Positions 1 through 9,589 of a stretch of DNA of 64,000 nt are shown piece after piece. This stretch comes from Myxococcota bacterium (GTDB lineage Bacteria > Myxococcota_A > UBA9160 > SMWR01), in the NCBI GenBank assembly GCA_039030075.1, contig JBCCEW010000004.1, forward strand, positions 267,713-331,712. Reading direction: 5' to 3'. Within the stretch, counting starts at the first letter, position 1, and every line of letters starts with the position of its first letter. Below the pieces are notes generated by a model, which did not search any database, was not told the DNA's origin, and was given only the letters and a program-made list of their open reading frames with translations. The translations under genes and the position numbers were made by a program.

Positions 1-1363
1 CGGCGATCCCGGCGCGGCCGAGCTCGACCTGCAGGATCCGATAGGCCTGGTTCGCGGCGACGACGACGACGACGTCGAGCGATTCGCGCGCGCAGGTCCA
101 CAGCGCTTGCAGGGTGTACATGCCGCTGCCGTCCGCCTGGAACGCGATCACCTTGCGATCGGGACAGGCGAGTGCGGCACCGACGGCGGTCGGCAGCCCC
201 TGTCCGATCGCGCCGCCGGTGAGCGACAGCGCGTCGTGTCGCGGTGCTCCGTCCGAGAGCGCGTAGTAGGCGAGCCCGCTGGTCGCCGCCTCGTCCACGA
301 GGATGCAATCCTCGGGCTGGAGGGCCGCGATGGTGGTCCCGAGTGCACCGACGGTGAGTTCGCCGGTGGGCAACGCGGGGCGTGCCGGAGTCACTGCCTC
401 GAATCCGTCCGGCGCGCCGAGACGCTCGGCCAGCGCCTCCAGGGCGGACGCCACGTCGTCCTCGGGCCGTGCGAGTACGTGCAGCGCCGTCGACTCGGGG
501 GTGAGACGGCTCGGAATGTCCGGATAGCCGAAGAACGCCACGGGTTCGGCCGTGCCCGCACACACCAGGTGCGACACACCCTGGAGTCGCTCGATCACCT
601 GCTCCGGGAAATAGGGCAACCGCTCGACGGCAGGCAGCCCCACCCCGCGCGCCAGACGCGCGTAGAAGGTCTCGTGCACCAGCGCGCAGCCCGTGTGCGC
701 CGCGATCCGGCCCGCGGTGCGAAGGCACGACTCGCTGAGCGCGGCGCCTCCGAGAAACAGCACGCCCGACGCTCCGCTGCCGAGCGCGTCGGCCGCGGCC
801 GCGACCTGGCCTTCCTCGACCGCCGGAGGAGCCGGCGGCTGCGCGGCCGTGCGCGGCTCGGGCCCCGGATCCCAGGCGCAGTCCTGGGGCACGATCAACG
901 TCGCAATCTGGCCCGGTGCGGTGCGCGCGGCGGTGATCGCCGCCGCCGTGTCGTCCGCGAGCTCGGAGGCCTGGGCCGTAGTGCGCACCCAGCCGGAGAC
1001 CGGTCGCGCCAGCCCGGCGATGTCGGAGGTGAGCGGTGCGTCGGCCTCCAGGTGCCAGCGGGCGTGGTCCCCGATCACGTTCACGATCGGCGTGCGCGCA
1101 CGACGGGCATTGTGGAGATTGGCAATGCCGTTCGCGAATCCGGGACCCAGGTGGGTCAGGGTCAAGGCGGGCCGCCCGCTCATGCGCGCGTAGCCGTCCG
1201 CCGCGCCGGTACAGACGCCCTCGAAGAGCCCGAGCACCGCGCGCAGCCCGGGCTGGGCGTCCAGGGCTGCCACGAGCTGCATCTCGGTGGTGCCTGGGTT
1301 CGCCAGGCAGAGGTCGATCCCGCTCGCGTGCGCAGTGCGCACCAAGCTCTCGGCTCCGTTCAT
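1..1363 (-). CDS. Thiamine diphosphate-dependent enzyme, acetolactate synthase-like (3' end outside window)
   Basis: The frame opens at an ATG at 1363 behind GAGGAACC and runs off the window edge, giving about 454 residues. The N-terminal pyrimidine-binding domain has the ThDP-activating glutamate in LGLFEGVCTGAADGYAR (E48). A central domain follows, and a cofactor motif resembling GDGS appears as ADGSGMYTLQALW near residues 411-424. This is the acetolactate synthase/benzoylformate decarboxylase family, which joins or decarboxylates 2-oxo acids. The substrate cannot be read from sequence, and no small IlvN-type subunit lies next to it. It starts 22 nt after the aldo/keto reductase stop, so both are probably cotranscribed. 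The missing C-terminus should be about 80-100 residues. Confidence 0.82.
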   Translation of the reverse strand, partial: MNGAESLVRTAHASGIDLCLANPGTTEMQLVAALDAQPGLRAVLGLFEGVCTGAADGYARMSGRPALTLTHLGPGFANGIANLHNARRARTPIVNVIGDHARWHLEADAPLTSDIAGLARPVSGWVRTTAQASELADDTAAAITAARTAPGQIATLIVPQDCAWDPGPEPRTAAQPPAPPAVEEGQVAAAADALGSGASGVLFLGGAALSESCLRTAGRIAAHTGCALVHETFYARLARGVGLPAVERLPYFPEQVIERLQGVSHLVCAGTAEPVAFFGYPDIPSRLTPESTALHVLARPEDDVASALEALAERLGAPDGFEAVTPARPALPTGELTVGALGTTIAALQPEDCILVDEAATSGLAYYALSDGAPRHDALSLTGGAIGQGLPTAVGAALACPDRKVIAFQADGSGMYTLQALWTCARESLDVVVVVAANQAYRILQVELGRAGIA

Positions 1364-1385
1364 CAAGGGTTCCTCGTGCCGGCGA

Positions 1386-2609
1386 CTAGGCCAGGCGTCG
1401 ATGCGCGTCGCGGGTCAGCGTCGGGATGTCGAGGCCGTGGGGGCAGGCGCCCGCACAGGACTGATGGGTACAGGTGGCGCACGCCGAGGCCCCTTCGCCC
1501 AGTGACGCGTAGTCGGTGCGTCCGAGCTCGAGGTCGCCGTAGTCCGTCGCGTACATGCGCGTGCGCAGCACTTCGTCGATGGTCACTCCCGCCGGGCAGG
1601 CCGACAGGCACGTCCCGCAGCCATAGCGGCACTGCTGGTCGCCGTGCAGACCCTCGTAGCGGGCGAGCAGCTGCAGATCGTGGCCGCTCACGCCGCCCGT
1701 ACCGGACGCGCCGAGGTATTCGTCGACCATCTCGGGGCTCTTCATCGTCACCACCAGCGCGTCGACGTGGCTTCCCGACAGGACCCAGCGGAAGGCCGCC
1801 TGGGCGTAGGTGCCACCTTCCCGCTCGTAGGCCGTCAGGTCGTTGAGACGTGCGCCGCGCAGGGTTTTCATCGCGATGACGCCGACGTTCTTCTCCTTCG
1901 CCTTCGCCATGAGGCGCGGCAGCTCGGGCTGGACGGCCACGAAGTCCATCGACGCCGTCAGCCGCTGATAGAAGGCCGGATCCTGGCCGAAGTTGTGACC
2001 GACGAGCACGACGTCGACGAGGTCGTGATCGAAGGCGTAGTCGAGGCACTCGGCGAGTTTGCCACCGTGCCCCGAGATCCCGGTGAAGCGGATCTTTCCC
2101 TGCTGCTTCGCCCGCTCGGTGAATTCGCCCCACGCCTCGTTCTGGAGACGCCCCACGTCGTTGACGGCGTGGTTGAAGTAGATGTCGATGCGGTCCGTGC
2201 GCAGCCGGCGCAGGCTCGCTTCGAGCGCCTCGAAGAGCTCCGCGACGTCGGTGCGCGCGCCGCACTTCGTCTTGCTCGCCAACGTGACGGCGTCGCGTTT
2301 GCCCGCAAGGGCCCGGCCAAGAGTCTCTTCCGAGCTGCCCAGCGTGTAGCGATCGGCCGTATCGAAGTAGTCGATACCCCGGTCCAGGGCGTGCAGCACG
2401 AGTTTCTCGTCACCCGACAGGCGGCTCGCGCCGAACCCGATGTCGGGGACCTGGATCCCGGTGCGCCCGAGCGTCACGCGCTTGCGCACCCGCGGCGGCT
2501 CCGCGGCGTGCCCAGCGAGTGGAAGCCAGGACAGGGACACACTGGCGGCCGCGCTCCCGCGCAAGAAGGTGCGTCGATCGAATCCCTGCGGTCGCTTCGG
2601 CTGGCTCAT
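1386..2609 (-). CDS. Tat-exported aldo/keto reductase with C-terminal 2[4Fe-4S] ferredoxin region
   Basis: The protein has 407 residues. A twin-arginine signal (DRRTFLRG, residues 11-18) precedes a hydrophobic stretch ending HAAEPP, so export of the folded protein is likely. The aldo/keto reductase barrel shows FDTADRY and LASKT, with the family's catalytic Asp, Tyr and Lys. The C-terminus carries two cysteine groups: CRYGCGTCLSACP and CATCTHQSCAGACP. These match [4Fe-4S] ligation, as in ferredoxin-fused aldo/keto reductases. An exported NADPH enzyme is odd because the periplasm lacks NADPH, so the clusters may pass electrons instead. It probably forms an operon with the downstream ThDP enzyme. 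Substrate unknown. Confidence 0.88.
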   Translation of the reverse strand: MSQPKRPQGFDRRTFLRGSAAASVSLSWLPLAGHAAEPPRVRKRVTLGRTGIQVPDIGFGASRLSGDEKLVLHALDRGIDYFDTADRYTLGSSEETLGRALAGKRDAVTLASKTKCGARTDVAELFEALEASLRRLRTDRIDIYFNHAVNDVGRLQNEAWGEFTERAKQQGKIRFTGISGHGGKLAECLDYAFDHDLVDVVLVGHNFGQDPAFYQRLTASMDFVAVQPELPRLMAKAKEKNVGVIAMKTLRGARLNDLTAYEREGGTYAQAAFRWVLSGSHVDALVVTMKSPEMVDEYLGASGTGGVSGHDLQLLARYEGLHGDQQCRYGCGTCLSACPAGVTIDEVLRTRMYATDYGDLELGRTDYASLGEGASACATCTHQSCAGACPHGLDIPTLTRDAHRRLA

Positions 2610-2637
2610 CCCTTCCTCCGGAACGTTTGGCGCGCGA

Positions 2638-2653
2638 CGAGCCCGGGGGCTCG
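2638..2653 (-). terminator. GC-rich hairpin after pstB
   Basis: A perfect 7-bp stem (CGAGCCC / GGGCTCG) with a 2-nt loop lies about 30 nt downstream of the pstB stop and just upstream of the aldo/keto reductase start. There is no T tract. It probably ends or attenuates the pst transcript. Confidence 0.45.
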
Positions 2654-2684
2654 CCGAGATGCCAGCACGTCCGCGGGCCGGGCG

Positions 2685-3500
2685 CTACCCGCGTACGCCG
2701 TCGATGTACTGTCGGGTCTCGAGCTGCTGGGGGCGTTCGAAGATCCGCTCGGTCGGGCCGGCCTCGATCATGGCACCGGCGCCGTCGCGCACCCAGAACA
2801 CCGCGACGTCGTCGGAAATGCGACGCGCCTGGGCAAGATTGTGGGTCACCACGACCTGGGTGACGCGCCCGCGCAGTCGCACGATCAGGTCTTCCACGAC
2901 ACCGCTCGAGATCGGATCGAGGGCGCTGCACGGCTCGTCGAGAAGCAGCACGCGGGGTTCCAGGGCCAGCGCCCGCGCGATGCACAGCCGCTGCTGCTGG
3001 CCGCCGGAGAGCGCGAGCGCGGAGTGGTGGAGCCGATCCTTCACCTCGTCCCAGAGCCCGACCTCGCGCAGCACCCGTTCCGCCGTTTCCCCGCGCTCCC
3101 TGCGCGAGCGCACACCGTGCTCCTGGAGCGGCATCTCGAGGTTCTTGCGAATCGAGAGTGCGAACGGGTTCGGCTTCTGGAAGATCATTCCCACCTGCCG
3201 ACGCAGGGCGACCACGTCGCAGCTGCGCTCGCAGACGTCCTGGCCGGCCAGTCGGACTGCGCCGGTGACGACACAGCCCGGGACGAGGTCGGTCAGGCGG
3301 TTGAGACTCGCGAGGAAGCTCGACTTGCCACAGCCCGACGGCCCGATGACGGCGGTCACGGCGCCCTCGGTGATCTCGAGCTCGACGTCGCGCAGCGCCG
3401 TCTTCCCGTCGTAGTGCACCGACAGACAACAGGTCCGGATCAGGGGCGCCGGCCTGGCCGCTCGCCCCTCGTGCAGGGAAAGGATGTTTCGATCGCTCAC
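2685..3500 (-). CDS. pstB: Phosphate ABC transporter ATP-binding protein PstB
   Basis: The protein has 271 residues and energises high-affinity phosphate import on the cytoplasmic side of the inner membrane. Visible motifs are Walker A GPSGCGKSS (about 53-61), the Q-loop in MIFQKPNPF, the signature LSGGQQQR, Walker B VLLLDEPCSALD and the switch histidine in VVVTHNL. MIFQKPNPF is typical of PstB. The start is a GTG at 3500 that overlaps the pstA stop by 3 nt (GTGA), so translation is likely coupled. A longer open frame upstream runs through pstA and is not used. No phoU follows, although phoU usually closes pst operons. Confidence 0.95.
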   Translation of the reverse strand: MSDRNILSLHEGRAARPAPLIRTCCLSVHYDGKTALRDVELEITEGAVTAVIGPSGCGKSSFLASLNRLTDLVPGCVVTGAVRLAGQDVCERSCDVVALRRQVGMIFQKPNPFALSIRKNLEMPLQEHGVRSRRERGETAERVLREVGLWDEVKDRLHHSALALSGGQQQRLCIARALALEPRVLLLDEPCSALDPISSGVVEDLIVRLRGRVTQVVVTHNLAQARRISDDVAVFWVRDGAGAMIEAGPTERIFERPQQLETRQYIDGVRG

Positions 3501-4366
3501 CAGGCCCCCTCGGATCGCGCGCCGAAGCGCGCCGAAATCGCCGACGCCACCAGATTGATCGCGAGCAGCAGGCCGACCAGCACCAGAGCCGCCGCGTAGG
3601 CGTTCCCCTCGCCCCCGTACACGTTCATCGAGAGATCGAAGATGTGCACCGAGAGTGAGCGGCCGGAATCGAGCCAGCTCGTCGGCATACGGTCGACATA
3701 GCCCGCCGTGTAGAGCAACGCTGCAGTTTCCGCCGCGGCCCGGCCGACCCCCAGCACGAGCCCCACCGCCAGGCCGGCGCTCGCCCCGGGAAGCAGCACG
3801 CGCCAGAGCGTCGTCGTGCGCGACAGACCGAGCGCCGCAGCCGCGCGACGCTGGTCGTCGGGTACCGCGCGCAGCCCCGCTTCGGCCGCACGGATGTAGA
3901 TCGGCAGCACCATGCAGGCCAGCGTCAATCCGCCCGCGAGGATCGAGAAGCCGAGACCGAGCCACGCGCCGAAGAGCACGCTTCCGAACAGGCCGAACAC
4001 GATCGAGGGAACGCCGGCCAGAACGTCGAGGCTGCGCCGCACCCAGCGGGCGCGCGTGCCCGTGCGCGCTGCGTACTCCGCCAGCCAGACGGCGGCACCG
4101 GTGCCGAGTACGATGACGACGCCGAGACAGATCGCGAGGATCCACGCAGTCGAGACGAGCACCGAGCCGATGCCGCCGTCGCCGCGGGCGTTGCGCGGAG
4201 ATTCGATCAGGAACGACCACGAGAGCTGGGACACCCCGCCCGCGACCAGGTCGACGAGCAGCCAACCGAAGAAGAGCGTCACCAGACTCGCGACGCTCCA
4301 GGTGACGACGAGGGCCAGCGTATCCAGCAGGCCCGACGGCGGACGCGAGGCGCCGATCTCAAGCAC
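3497..4366 (-). CDS. pstA: Phosphate ABC transporter permease PstA
   Basis: This 289-residue inner-membrane permease has about six hydrophobic segments. It pairs with PstC to form the phosphate channel. The ABC-permease EAA loop reads EAGLRAVPDDQRRAAAALGLSR, at about residues 161-182. The start ATG (4366) overlaps the end of pstC by 8 nt, and the stop overlaps the pstB start. The N-terminus is short compared with PstA proteins that carry a long cytoplasmic extension, but the core is complete. Confidence 0.93.
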   Translation of the reverse strand: MLEIGASRPPSGLLDTLALVVTWSVASLVTLFFGWLLVDLVAGGVSQLSWSFLIESPRNARGDGGIGSVLVSTAWILAICLGVVIVLGTGAAVWLAEYAARTGTRARWVRRSLDVLAGVPSIVFGLFGSVLFGAWLGLGFSILAGGLTLACMVLPIYIRAAEAGLRAVPDDQRRAAAALGLSRTTTLWRVLLPGASAGLAVGLVLGVGRAAAETAALLYTAGYVDRMPTSWLDSGRSLSVHIFDLSMNVYGGEGNAYAAALVLVGLLLAINLVASAISARFGARSEGAW

Positions 4367-5219
4367 GGCGCTCCCCCATCTGCCCCGACGACGCCCACTC
4401 GGCCGCGAGGACGAGGCAAGCCGCGAGCGCCCAGAGCACGAGGCCCGTCGCGAACAGCGACGCCTGATGCAGACCGAAGGCGTACCCCATCTCGAGCGCG
4501 ATGTTGGCGGTGAGCGTGCGCACCGGGTCGAAGACGCTCGCCGGCATGCGCACGACGTTTCCGCACACCATCAGGACGGCCATCGTCTCGCCGACGGCGC
4601 GGCCGGTGGCGAGCAACACGCCCGTCACGATCCCGGGGCGTGCTGCGGGCAGCACGACCCGACGCAGGGTCGAGGCGCGGCCGAGGCCGAGTGCCGTTGC
4701 GCCGGCCACCGTCGCGGCGGGAACTGCAGCGATCGCCGCGTCGGCCAGGAGCGCCACCGTCGGCAGGATCATCACCGCGAGGATCAGGCTCCCGGCCAGC
4801 AGGCTCGCGCCCGGCGGTTGCCACGCGGAGATCAAGGGCACCAGGGTCACCAACCCCCAGAAGCCGTAGACCACCGAGGGAATCCCGCTCAGGAGTTCGA
4901 GCAGCCGTCGGTAGAGCGCCGCCACGATGGGCGGTGCGTAGGCCCGCGAGAAGAGCGCCGACGCGAGCCCGAGCGGCGTGGCGAGCAGCAGCGCGCCGCC
5001 CGTGGCGGCGACAGTCGCCACGAACATGGGCAACAGGTTGAAGCGCCCCTCGAGCGGGTGCCAGGACGGGTCGGAGAAGAATCGCCACACGCCGAGCTCG
5101 GCGCCGGCGGGCGCGGCCGTCGCGAACAAGAAGCCGAAGATGAGGAGCACGATCGACGCACAGCCGATCGCGCTGCTCACCACGAAGGCGCGCAGCAGGC
5201 GGTCCTCAGCGCGGCGCAA
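4359..5219 (-). CDS. pstC: Phosphate ABC transporter permease PstC
   Basis: This 286-residue membrane protein has six predicted membrane segments, beginning with a strongly hydrophobic one at residues 10-35. The PstC hallmarks LLELLSGIPSVVYGFWGL and GRAVGETMAVLMVCGN are present. The gene begins inside the end of pstS (14-nt overlap) and ends inside pstA (8-nt overlap), so all four pst genes form one coupled operon. Low-phosphate control would be expected, but I could not identify a Pho box upstream of pstS. Confidence 0.94.
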   Translation of the reverse strand: MRRAEDRLLRAFVVSSAIGCASIVLLIFGFLFATAAPAGAELGVWRFFSDPSWHPLEGRFNLLPMFVATVAATGGALLLATPLGLASALFSRAYAPPIVAALYRRLLELLSGIPSVVYGFWGLVTLVPLISAWQPPGASLLAGSLILAVMILPTVALLADAAIAAVPAATVAGATALGLGRASTLRRVVLPAARPGIVTGVLLATGRAVGETMAVLMVCGNVVRMPASVFDPVRTLTANIALEMGYAFGLHQASLFATGLVLWALAACLVLAAEWASSGQMGERRA

Positions 5220-6066
5220 CGAACGCCTGCCCGCTCACGAGGTCGGCGACCTCGGGTGAGAGCGCCAACGCGAGGAAGGCCTCGGACAAGGGGGACGACG
5301 CACGCGTGACGAAGAGCAGCGGACGTCCGAGGGGATACGCGCCGCTCGCCACCGAGTCGCGACTGGCCGGCACGCCGTCCAGCGCCAGCAGCCGCAGCGG
5401 CGCGCCGCGGTCGCGCTCGAACTCGGCGGCGCCCACCGAGAGATACGCGATCGCATAGGGATTCCCGACCAGGGTCTTCACGCAGTGCTGGGTCTCGCCG
5501 CACACGAGCCCCGCGCGGAACGCGGAGGGAACGACGCCGAAGTAGTCGGCGACCAGGGAGAGCTCCGAGCGCCCCTCGGCGCGGTCGACCACCACGATCG
5601 GTGCGTCGTCGCCCCCGACCTCGCTCCAGCGGGTGAGTTCGCCGCGATAGATCGCCAACAGCTGGTCGCCGCTCAGCGCCTGGACCGGGTTGTCGGCATG
5701 GACGGCGAAGGCGACGCCGTCGCGCGCCACCACGTGCTCCCGGGTCGCGGCGCCCTCGGAGGTCGTGAGCGCTCGCGACGACATGCCGATGTCGACGCGT
5801 CCAGAGTGGGCGTCGGCGATGCCGCGCGAGGAGCCGCCGGTCTGCACGTCGATCCGCACGCCGGGATGGGACGCCTCGAAGCGCTTGCCGATCTCGGCGG
5901 CGAGGGGAGCCAGGGTGCTGGATCCGCTCAGGGTGAGCTTGCCGGCGAGGGCCGACGGACCGGGCGCCGCGACGTCGACAGGGGCGTCGGAGCACGCGAA
6001 ACATGCGATCGCGGCGAGGAGGACGCGCGGGCCGAGCCAGGAGAATCGAAGGATGGACATCGACAC
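5206..6066 (-). CDS. pstS: Phosphate-binding lipoprotein PstS
   Basis: This 286-residue periplasmic receptor hands phosphate to PstCA. The signal peptide is short and hydrophobic (VLLAAIACFAC), with a lipoprotein cysteine near residue 22 or 25. The mature part shows typical phosphate-binding elements: LSGSSTLAPL, TGGSSRGIADAHSGRVDIGM with the SSRG loop, and the positions around ELTRWSEVGG. A second in-frame ATG two codons later is possible as the start. It is the first gene of pstSCAB. No phoB/phoR genes lie nearby, so the regulators must be elsewhere. Confidence 0.93.
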   Translation of the reverse strand: MSMSILRFSWLGPRVLLAAIACFACSDAPVDVAAPGPSALAGKLTLSGSSTLAPLAAEIGKRFEASHPGVRIDVQTGGSSRGIADAHSGRVDIGMSSRALTTSEGAATREHVVARDGVAFAVHADNPVQALSGDQLLAIYRGELTRWSEVGGDDAPIVVVDRAEGRSELSLVADYFGVVPSAFRAGLVCGETQHCVKTLVGNPYAIAYLSVGAAEFERDRGAPLRLLALDGVPASRDSVASGAYPLGRPLLFVTRASSPLSEAFLALALSPEVADLVSGQAFVAPR

Positions 6067-6125
6067 TGGGATGCCACAGGGGCACCCCGGATTCCGAGGG
6101 CGGGCGAAGCGCGGAGGCTAGCGGG

Positions 6126-6162
6126 CCGGTCGCGGGCCCCGCCAGCGGCAGGGCCCGACCGG
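6126..6162 (-). terminator. Hairpin after the diiron-protein gene
   Basis: The arms CCGGTCGCGGGCCC (6126-6139) and GGGCCCGACCGG (6151-6162) pair with a two-base bulge. The hairpin lies about 18 nt past the stop of the diiron gene, between it and the pstS start. It has no T tract. It probably terminates the TetR-diiron transcript. Confidence 0.45.
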
Positions 6163-6179
6163 ACGCGACGCTGACGCGC

Positions 6180-7240
<1,061 letters not shown>

Positions 7241-7244
<4 letters not shown>

Positions 7245-8008
7245 GAGGATTCCTCGGAACGGATCGGCGCGGCGGCCGACCCCTTCGTTGCGTGGGATGG
7301 GTTCTGCGTCGTGGAATGGGAAACGGGAATGCCCAGGTAGGCGAGGTAGGTGCGCGTCAGCTCGGTGGCGAGGTCTTCGTCGCTGAGCTGGAAGGCGCCG
7401 GAACGCATCTCGCCGAACAACATGGTGTTGTCGAGGGTGCTGAAGACGAGGGTCATGCCGAAGGCGGCGGCGCGCGCCGGATCGGGATGCGCGATCTCGT
7501 CCGGATGGGCGAGCAGGAGTTCGGAGAGCCCCTCGCTCACACGGTGGGAGAGGCGCTCGCGTCGCGCCTGAAAGCTCGGGTCGACGTGGTTGCGCATCAC
7601 GAAGGCGCGGATCAGCCCGCCCTGATCGCGGTAGATCTCGACGAGGAAGCGAACCACCGCATCGATGATCTCGGCCACCGAGGCGCCCGCCCATCGGGAC
7701 GGGTCCAGCGCTTCGTCCGCGGTGGCCAGCGCCTGCTGGACGTAGCGCTCGTACAGGGCGTGCAGCAGGGCGCTCTTGTCGTCGAAGCGGCTGTAGAAGG
7801 CGCCCACCGATGAGCCGGCGCGCGACACGATCTCGGAGATCGGGGTGTCGTCGAAGCCCTTCTCACCGACCAGCTGCTCGGCGGCGTCGAGGATGCGCTC
7901 GAGGGTTTCCTGGCTGCGCGCCTGCTGGGGCGGGCGGACCCAGCGCAGGGGGGTCGCGCTTGTCGTGTCGGCGCCGCGCGGCGGTCGTGAATCCGATGTG
8001 TCAGCCAT
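7241..8008 (-). CDS. TetR-family transcriptional regulator
   Basis: The protein has 255 residues. A proline/arginine-rich N-terminal tail precedes the DNA-binding domain at about residues 30-80. Its recognition-helix region reads ISEIVSRAGSSVGAFYSRF, followed by DDKSALLHALY. The C-terminal domain is helical and probably binds a small hydrophobic ligand. The gene is first in a two-gene operon with the diiron protein and lies 51 nt from a near-perfect 22-bp palindrome, which suggests autorepression. It is divergent from the CoA-transferase gene and may regulate that too. Confidence 0.9.
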
Positions 8009-8058
8009 GCTGGGTCCTGCTCTCGCGGCGTGATCGGCTCGCCGCGGCTTCGCTGAAT

Positions 8059-8080
8059 CAGAATACGAATTCTAATTCTG
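8059..8080. promoter_or_regulatory. Candidate TetR operator (22-bp palindrome)
   Basis: CAGAAT and ATTCTG arms frame an A+T-rich core centred on GAATTC; 18 of 22 positions are self-complementary. It stands out in a 70% G+C background and sits between the divergent tetR and CoA-transferase genes. A related half-site (GAATCAGAA) begins at 8056 and again at 8106. Operator function is inferred from position and symmetry. Confidence 0.6.
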
Positions 8081-8236
8081 AAAAGGACGGCCCGCCACCC
8101 GATTCGAATCAGAAAATGTCCTATTCCCGCGGGGCGGTTCCGCCGAAACTGGCCGATACTGGTGGGAAGCCACCCGACCGGGTGCGACCCGGCGCGGCAG
8201 CCAGCAACACGCGACAGAGTCGCCCGAGACCGCTCC

Positions 8237-8242
8237 TACAAT
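8237..8242 (+). promoter_or_regulatory. Candidate -10 element of the CoA-transferase gene
   Basis: TACAAT lies 41 nt before the ATG, leaving room for the strong ribosome-binding site GAGGGGGGAGG at 8271-8281. No convincing -35 is visible. Confidence 0.35.
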
Positions 8243-8283
8243 GAGGCGGCTTCGAGCATCCAACGCATCCGAGGGGGGAGGCC

Positions 8284-9576
8284 ATGGAGGAGCTGAGCGC
8301 CGGCGCCGCGGCAGACCGCGTACACGGGACCGACTCCGTCGTCGTACCGCTCGGGCCGGGGCAGCCGGCCGCCTTCCTGCACGCACTCGGCGAACGGCCG
8401 CGCTTCGAGCGACTGGTCGTGTTCGCATCGCTCCTGATCGATCTGTTTCCTCTGTTCGCGCGGCCCGGCGTGCGCTTGCTTTCGGGCTTCTACGGCCCGG
8501 CGGAACGCGCCCTGCGCGACGCGGGTCACGACGTGCACTTCGTGCCCGCCGACTTCCGCCGCTTCACGAAGATCGCCCGCAAGATGTCCGCACGGGTGAT
8601 GGCGACGGCGGCGACGCCCCCCGACTCCGATGGCTGGTGCTCCCTGTCCCTGCACGCCGGTGCCACCGTCGATGAACTGCTGCGCGCCGGCCGCGACCCG
8701 GAGCGACTGCTCATGGTCGAAGCCAACCCGAAGCTGCCGCGCACGCTGGGGTTGGGCGAGTCGCGTCATGCCCTGCACGTCGACGACATCGACGTGCTGA
8801 TCGCCTCGGATCGTGAGCCGCCGGTGCTACCCGACGCCCGCTCGCGCGACGTCGAGCGCGCGATCGCCGGCCATGCGGCGCGCTTCATTCCCGAGGGCGC
8901 CACCCTGCAGACGGGCATCGGCGGAATTCCCGACGCGGTGGCCGCGATCCTCGCCGAACGCGACGGCGGCGGGTACGGCATCCACTCGGAGATGTTCACG
9001 ACGGGCCTCATGAAGCTCCACCAGGCGGGAAAGATCACCAACGACCGCAAAGGGCTGAACGACGGCTACTCGATCTGCACCTTCGCGATGGGCACCCGCG
9101 AGATGTACGACTGGCTCGAGGGCGAGGGGCAGGACCTCGTGCGCTTCCTCCCGGTCGACGATGTGAACACGCCGTCGCTGATCGCCCAGAACCGGCGCAT
9201 GGTCTCGATCAATGGAGCGCTCTCGGTGGACCTCGTGGGTCAGGTGGTCGCCGACCACCTCGGCGGCCGCGAGTACTCGGGAATCGGCGGCCACGAGGAC
9301 TTCGTGATGGGCGCGTCGTTCTCCGAAGAAGGGCGGTCGCTGATCTGTCTGCCCTCGACCGCCGGCGGTGAGGATGGCTTCGTGTCGCGGATCGTCTCCG
9401 AGTTCACGCCCACCACCTGCATCACCACGCCACGGCACCAGGTGGACGTGGTGGTGACCGAACAGGGTGCGGCGGAGCTCGCGGGCTTGACGACGAAGCA
9501 GCGGCGCGACGCGCTGATCGCGATCGCCCATCCCGACGCACGCGACGCCCTCGCGCGGGCAGCGGCCCGCGACTAG
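8284..9576 (+). CDS. Acetyl-CoA hydrolase / 4-hydroxybutyrate CoA-transferase family protein
   Basis: The protein has 430 residues and moves CoA between an acyl-CoA and a carboxylic acid, or hydrolyses the thioester. Family motifs are TGIGGIPDAV, the catalytic glutamate in GIHSEMFTTGLMKL, and IGGHEDFVMGA near the CoA site. The C-terminus has VVVTEQGAAEL and AHPDARDAL. The size matches the 4-hydroxybutyrate CoA-transferase group. A strong ribosome-binding site precedes the ATG. It is divergent from the tetR-diiron operon, from which it is separated by the candidate operator. The acid substrate cannot be deduced. Confidence 0.88.
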   Translation: MEELSAGAAADRVHGTDSVVVPLGPGQPAAFLHALGERPRFERLVVFASLLIDLFPLFARPGVRLLSGFYGPAERALRDAGHDVHFVPADFRRFTKIARKMSARVMATAATPPDSDGWCSLSLHAGATVDELLRAGRDPERLLMVEANPKLPRTLGLGESRHALHVDDIDVLIASDREPPVLPDARSRDVERAIAGHAARFIPEGATLQTGIGGIPDAVAAILAERDGGGYGIHSEMFTTGLMKLHQAGKITNDRKGLNDGYSICTFAMGTREMYDWLEGEGQDLVRFLPVDDVNTPSLIAQNRRMVSINGALSVDLVGQVVADHLGGREYSGIGGHEDFVMGASFSEEGRSLICLPSTAGGEDGFVSRIVSEFTPTTCITTPRHQVDVVVTEQGAAELAGLTTKQRRDALIAIAHPDARDALARAAARD

Positions 9577-9589
9577 CCCTACGCGCGAC

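Noticed and set aside
8106..8131. A second TetR operator copy downstream of the main palindrome
   Set aside because: Only the half-site GAATCAGAA repeats; the symmetric half is missing, so it was kept only as a note in the main operator entry.
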